7,287 bases of DNA from CALFUK01 sp964398295 (GTDB lineage: Bacteria; Bacteroidota; Bacteroidia; Chitinophagales; Saprospiraceae): the NCBI GenBank assembly GCA_964398295.1, contig CAYNMW010000203.1:1-7287 (forward strand), in the 5' to 3' direction. How positions within the stretch are numbered: position 1 is the stretch's first letter; each line of letters opens with the position of its first letter. The translations under genes and the position numbers were made by a program. This document shows positions 7,101-7,287 of this stretch, one piece after another. Under the pieces are notes generated by a model. That model was not told where the DNA came from, did no database searches, and was given only the letters and a program-made list of their open reading frames with translations.

Positions 7101-7287
7101 GGACATTACCAGCCGGGTCGACAAGCGCAACTCCATCAGGAGCACCATTCTGAATATCAGGAATTGGAAAGAAAATAGCGCCACATGGGACGTCAACATC
7201 TATTTCTCCTGTTAATTCAATTGTATTGTATGGGTTGCCACTCATTCCATTATACAGGATGAGTTGGTATCCATTCAGATCAAAACC
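1141..7287 (-). CDS. Giant T9SS-secreted multidomain surface protein with lamin-tail, HYR/Ig-like, dockerin-like and cohesin-like modules (5' end outside window)
   Basis: An extracellular, T9SS-exported protein of at least 2048 residues, probably a surface adhesin or matrix component; no enzyme domain is visible. Stop TAG is at 1143-1141. The frame runs open to the right edge. The 14 codons before the ATG at 7245 read GFDLNGYQLILYNG, which continues the same lamin-tail-like fold, so that ATG is internal and the start and signal peptide lie outside. Domain order: lamin-tail-like end (to about residue 100), lamin-tail domain (165-330), Cys-rich HYR/Ig-like modules (331-1625), carboxypeptidase-regulatory-like (1632-1687), dockerin-like (1688-1803), cohesin-like (1817-1943), T9SS sorting tail (1946-2034). 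About 60 Cys lie before residue 1622 and none after. The first 496 visible residues contain no Lys. Acidic composition suits a marine extracellular protein. Domain names are recognised by eye; adhesion is inferred. Confidence 0.9.
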   Translation of the reverse strand, partial: GFDLNGYQLILYNGMSGNPYNTIELTGEIDVDVPCGAIFFPIPDIQNGAPDGVALVDPAGNVLQLLSYEGSFVATSGPAIGITSVDIGVQETNSDPANSLQFTDAGWIGPALASAGLLNANLSCLIEDPECLVTGMFDELDCFDPCAFTALPMAQDLFEACSFEDLFIPIEAGSSIRPVDATNLFFSEYIEGTGDNRCVEIFNGTGMPINLSGWSIEIYVNGSTTPSMTSLPNATILDDDVFVICDPGASPIALAETDFQSSSITVFTGNDDIVLVDPNGMPVDIIGTVGSAIDFGTDRSFIRDCSVFEGNPDVTLTFIPAEFGWNNGIANDFSDLGDHNFCGVDDVQDNCTFDIFLEDPSTGAQPVLTGVVDGFEASDLGEFSETQTIYIVCITDIGCVSPTLPVQISIQDLGTISCEDVIQVSLGQTCETEITGDLLFSDDRDINFFDVILVAENGDTLDDNVVTDAYDGQTLQYQLVDLCNQNSCWGEIRVEVKLRPFLTSPCSFIPGSTGSFAGEINNEEDDTAFFETIDACQIVNIDVDPDFRYQCGTQDNPDWCEGSYTVNVKFFNSIVYTESGLTGATSVQLADLQLGDFSIEILPEQDNAEGTYTIEVVVSSCDPAIDCILTCGVNSPSASPGNGFISLNEASSILAQSCFQEVVDLRQFLDQSGDRCTGGIRNEVVFQATIIDHNGEQEKIEILKQVYNEVQTPFEVIQRPLDIELPCNAPNDPESIFDQFFESNNAIADFTAISNAYPHLFLLSSDNDPITRIAEVEVPVLVHFLEAIDTVKVERFINGEWLLVDLIVKELMDSIRLVTERRSIQVLVPFTPDNPICDYGLDYEDVVVPKCGNETLTLRSWTFVDWCTQNVLPLPVQRIINVDTGPEFQDSLVDQSISIDPFSCTASFRLPDIEALDACGTPDGLTLEWRTDEGRIEDGFVLGLWEDNSPVTLIATVSDDCGNAIRDTLLLTIEDLIAPTAVCIDDLQIGITQGGLVSIDATTFDNGSNDLGCGEVWIKSIRREDLRGTSNGFWNDDGPNRGPNYSLIPDPNFTFRFTCSNAETDDFSALFRDINDNILGVEIGSQVFFDDQVAFCCDEVGSEDLFVMVRVFDVDPGPGPVDPRRMEREPTGPILILNRSTGSFTSSTNFVDNDLFGHFTDCWVRVNLTDKIDPSITCPNFDISCVDDLAVVPPAQSVGGVCSDGLVELLNENNLANACGTGDIIREWFIDIDDSGDFSTNDPFCIQRITVTEEVGRFDPFTIKWPKHFDGSTESGLNLECDEEGQIISIEADIPMGNAVNCIPSFDLEESQAIWCNSMCSLIGYSIDVDTVVVADACLQLIRSHTIIDWCVWNPNDSNEEVDSDDQFIAVEDWAQGDCLLCENGLTKIAGGDEQIYVAYDSVDEDGFYTYDQVLKVQDDTDPDILTQDTFIVQIINSTNKEDEQHCSSSDIIFAIAEDLCGQDVTTNTLLSWEVSVIDESGNVLFEEFALTDTFSFLSPEGRDNQIFTVEWRVSDGCGNSVSTESIILFEDLLAPTPLCVEGVTTAFIQDEGQVTVWARDFDLGSFDACSDIQFSIVGTGSDPIRPNDPLFEEQQSITISCDQFEQIAEFDIWVWDESANGAFCTVAVTVNDNCPDEENAEGGSSLITGFVLTELGDGVDLTEVSISTDSPEYPLTSVTNTNGAYSFINNPFGKDYTIEAFKDGDYLNGVSTSDLLGIQRHILGQRLLDSPYKVIAADVNNDKRISSVDIIALRNVILGLSRRFSNNTSWRFVDADFSFQDDLNPWPYLETIVINDFSNALPDQNLIAVKIGDVNNNALSNSLSKPETRSFESLTLTINDQLIKHGETIDIPVLLSNNDEFHGFQTTIEHPGLDLIEIIEGTLHIERGNYGSHPTQTTISYIQRDIFETGEELFTMRFKATEQVALSERVKLSSAITKSEAYQVTNSKSADIHLKIENTLHRIDLYQNKPNPFMESTTIGFFTPIEEQVTLSFYSVTGERIHQMNIQSVIGLNDVEISKSMFPSQGVYFYELSSNTESHFKKMMLIE
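1144..1410 (-). other. T9SS type A C-terminal sorting domain
   Basis: Residues 1946-2034. DLYQNKPNPFMESTTIGFF, then VTLSFYSVTGERI, SKSMFPSQGVYFYEL and the terminal KKMMLIE match the Por secretion-tail family (type A) closely. The domain directs export through the type IX system and is normally removed as the protein is attached to the surface or released. Its complete form at the very C-terminus shows that the 3' end of the gene is intact. Confidence 0.95.
1417..1797 (-). other. Cohesin-fold-like domain
   Basis: Residues about 1817-1943. HGETIDIPVLLSNNDEFHGF, an IEHPGLDLIEI strand, ISYIQRDIFETGEELFTMRF and a final KLSSAITKSEAYQ strand follow the cohesin/CBM-like beta-sandwich pattern (GxxVxVPV, GFQxxI, LFTLxFKA). 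True cohesin binding residues cannot be checked by eye. Its function may be purely structural. Confidence 0.6.
1837..2184 (-). other. Dockerin-like calcium-binding block
   Basis: Residues about 1688-1803. Two F-hand-like repeats are seen: DGDYLNGVSTSD (1690-1701) followed by LLGIQRHILG, and DVNNDKRISSVD (1725-1736) followed by IIALRNVILG. The second has the calcium ligands at loop positions 1, 3, 5, 9 and 12. The first lacks an acidic residue at position 5 and may be weaker. A further KIGDVNNN motif closes the block. The layout, with NNTSWRFVDADF between, is typical of Saprospiraceae surface proteins. Confidence 0.8.
2185..2352 (-). other. Carboxypeptidase-regulatory/SdrD-like small beta domain
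   Basis: Residues about 1632-1687. ITGFVLTELGDGV, VSISTDSPEY, SVTNTNGAYSFINNPFG and YTIEAFKDGD follow the pattern of a small transthyretin-like beta domain: opening G-x-V strand, central TNxxGxYxF, closing YxI/VxxxK. It leads directly into the dockerin-like block, the usual arrangement in these proteins. Confidence 0.65.
2371..6255 (-). other. Cys-rich HYR/Ig-like module array
   Basis: Residues about 331-1625. Diverged beta-sandwich modules are recognisable by recurring landmarks: ISCEDVIQVSLGQTC with NSCWGEIRVEVKL (about 396-490); RSWTFVDWC (about 845) and RSHTIIDWC (about 1329); VSDDCGN...IEDLIAPTAVC (near 959) and VSDGCGN...FEDLLAPTPLC (near 1517). These resemble the HYR-type repeats of Saprospiraceae surface proteins. 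A Pro-rich insert, DPGPGPVDPRR, sits near 1100. Similarity between modules is low, indicating old duplications. Exact borders cannot be set by eye. Confidence 0.65.
6256..6753 (-). other. Lamin-tail domain 2
   Basis: Residues about 165-330. Typical lamin-tail (LTD) signature: LFFSEYIEGTGDNRCVEI, NGTGMPINLSGWSIEIY, then GNDDIVLVDPNG, VDIIGTVG, TDRSFIRDC and the closing SDLGDHNF. This is the classic bacterial subtype and differs from domain 1, so the two are not a recent duplication. The fold is an immunoglobulin-like beta sandwich; a ligand is not predictable here. Confidence 0.85.
6940..7287 (-). other. Lamin-tail-like domain 1 (N-terminal part outside window)
   Basis: The segment has the pattern GYQLILYNG, then IQNGAPDGVALVD, then VLQLLSYEG and SVDIGVQET. 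This series is characteristic of the bacterial lamin-tail-like domains often attached to secreted nucleases and surface proteins. The opening beta strand, which usually has an NEhhYDN-like motif, must lie beyond the right edge. The domain supports moving the start of the gene out of the window. Confidence 0.75.

Overview
The window looks like AT-rich chromosomal DNA from a member of the Bacteroidota, most likely the Saprospiraceae/Lewinella group. Three signs point there. A very large secreted protein ends in a type IX secretion (T9SS) sorting tail. It carries the degenerate dockerin-like block and Cys-rich HYR/Ig-like modules common in that group. A neighbouring gene has a Bacteroidota-type promoter (TTG, 21-nt spacer, TAACTTTG) and no Shine-Dalgarno sequence. 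The assignment rests on remembered family patterns, not on a database search.

Layout: both genes lie on the minus strand and both are cut by the window edges. At the left, 1-341 encodes the first 113 residues of an extremely Lys/Ala-rich histone H1-like protein with three AT-hook cores; its C-terminus is outside. Its promoter lies at 387-418. From 342 to 1140 is about 800 bp without a convincing protein gene. It holds a compact series of inverted repeats (559-747) that pair better in a minus-strand transcript than in a plus-strand one, plus a weaker repeat near the end of the large gene. From 1141 to the right edge runs one open frame of 2048 codons plus a stop. The frame stays open to base 7287, so the ATG at 7245 is internal and the true N-terminus is outside.

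The large protein reads, from N to C: end of a lamin-tail-like domain, a second lamin-tail domain, about 1,300 residues of Cys-rich beta-sandwich (HYR/Ig-like) modules, a small carboxypeptidase-regulatory-like domain, a dockerin-like calcium-binding block, a cohesin-fold-like domain and the T9SS type A sorting tail. It should be exported by T9SS and displayed on, or released from, the cell surface. Adhesion or matrix building is a reasonable inference; no catalytic domain is visible in the part seen. The two genes have no evident functional link: one is a DNA-binding cytoplasmic protein, the other an acidic extracellular giant.

Residue numbers for the large protein count from the internal Met encoded at 7245; fourteen more residues precede it inside the window.
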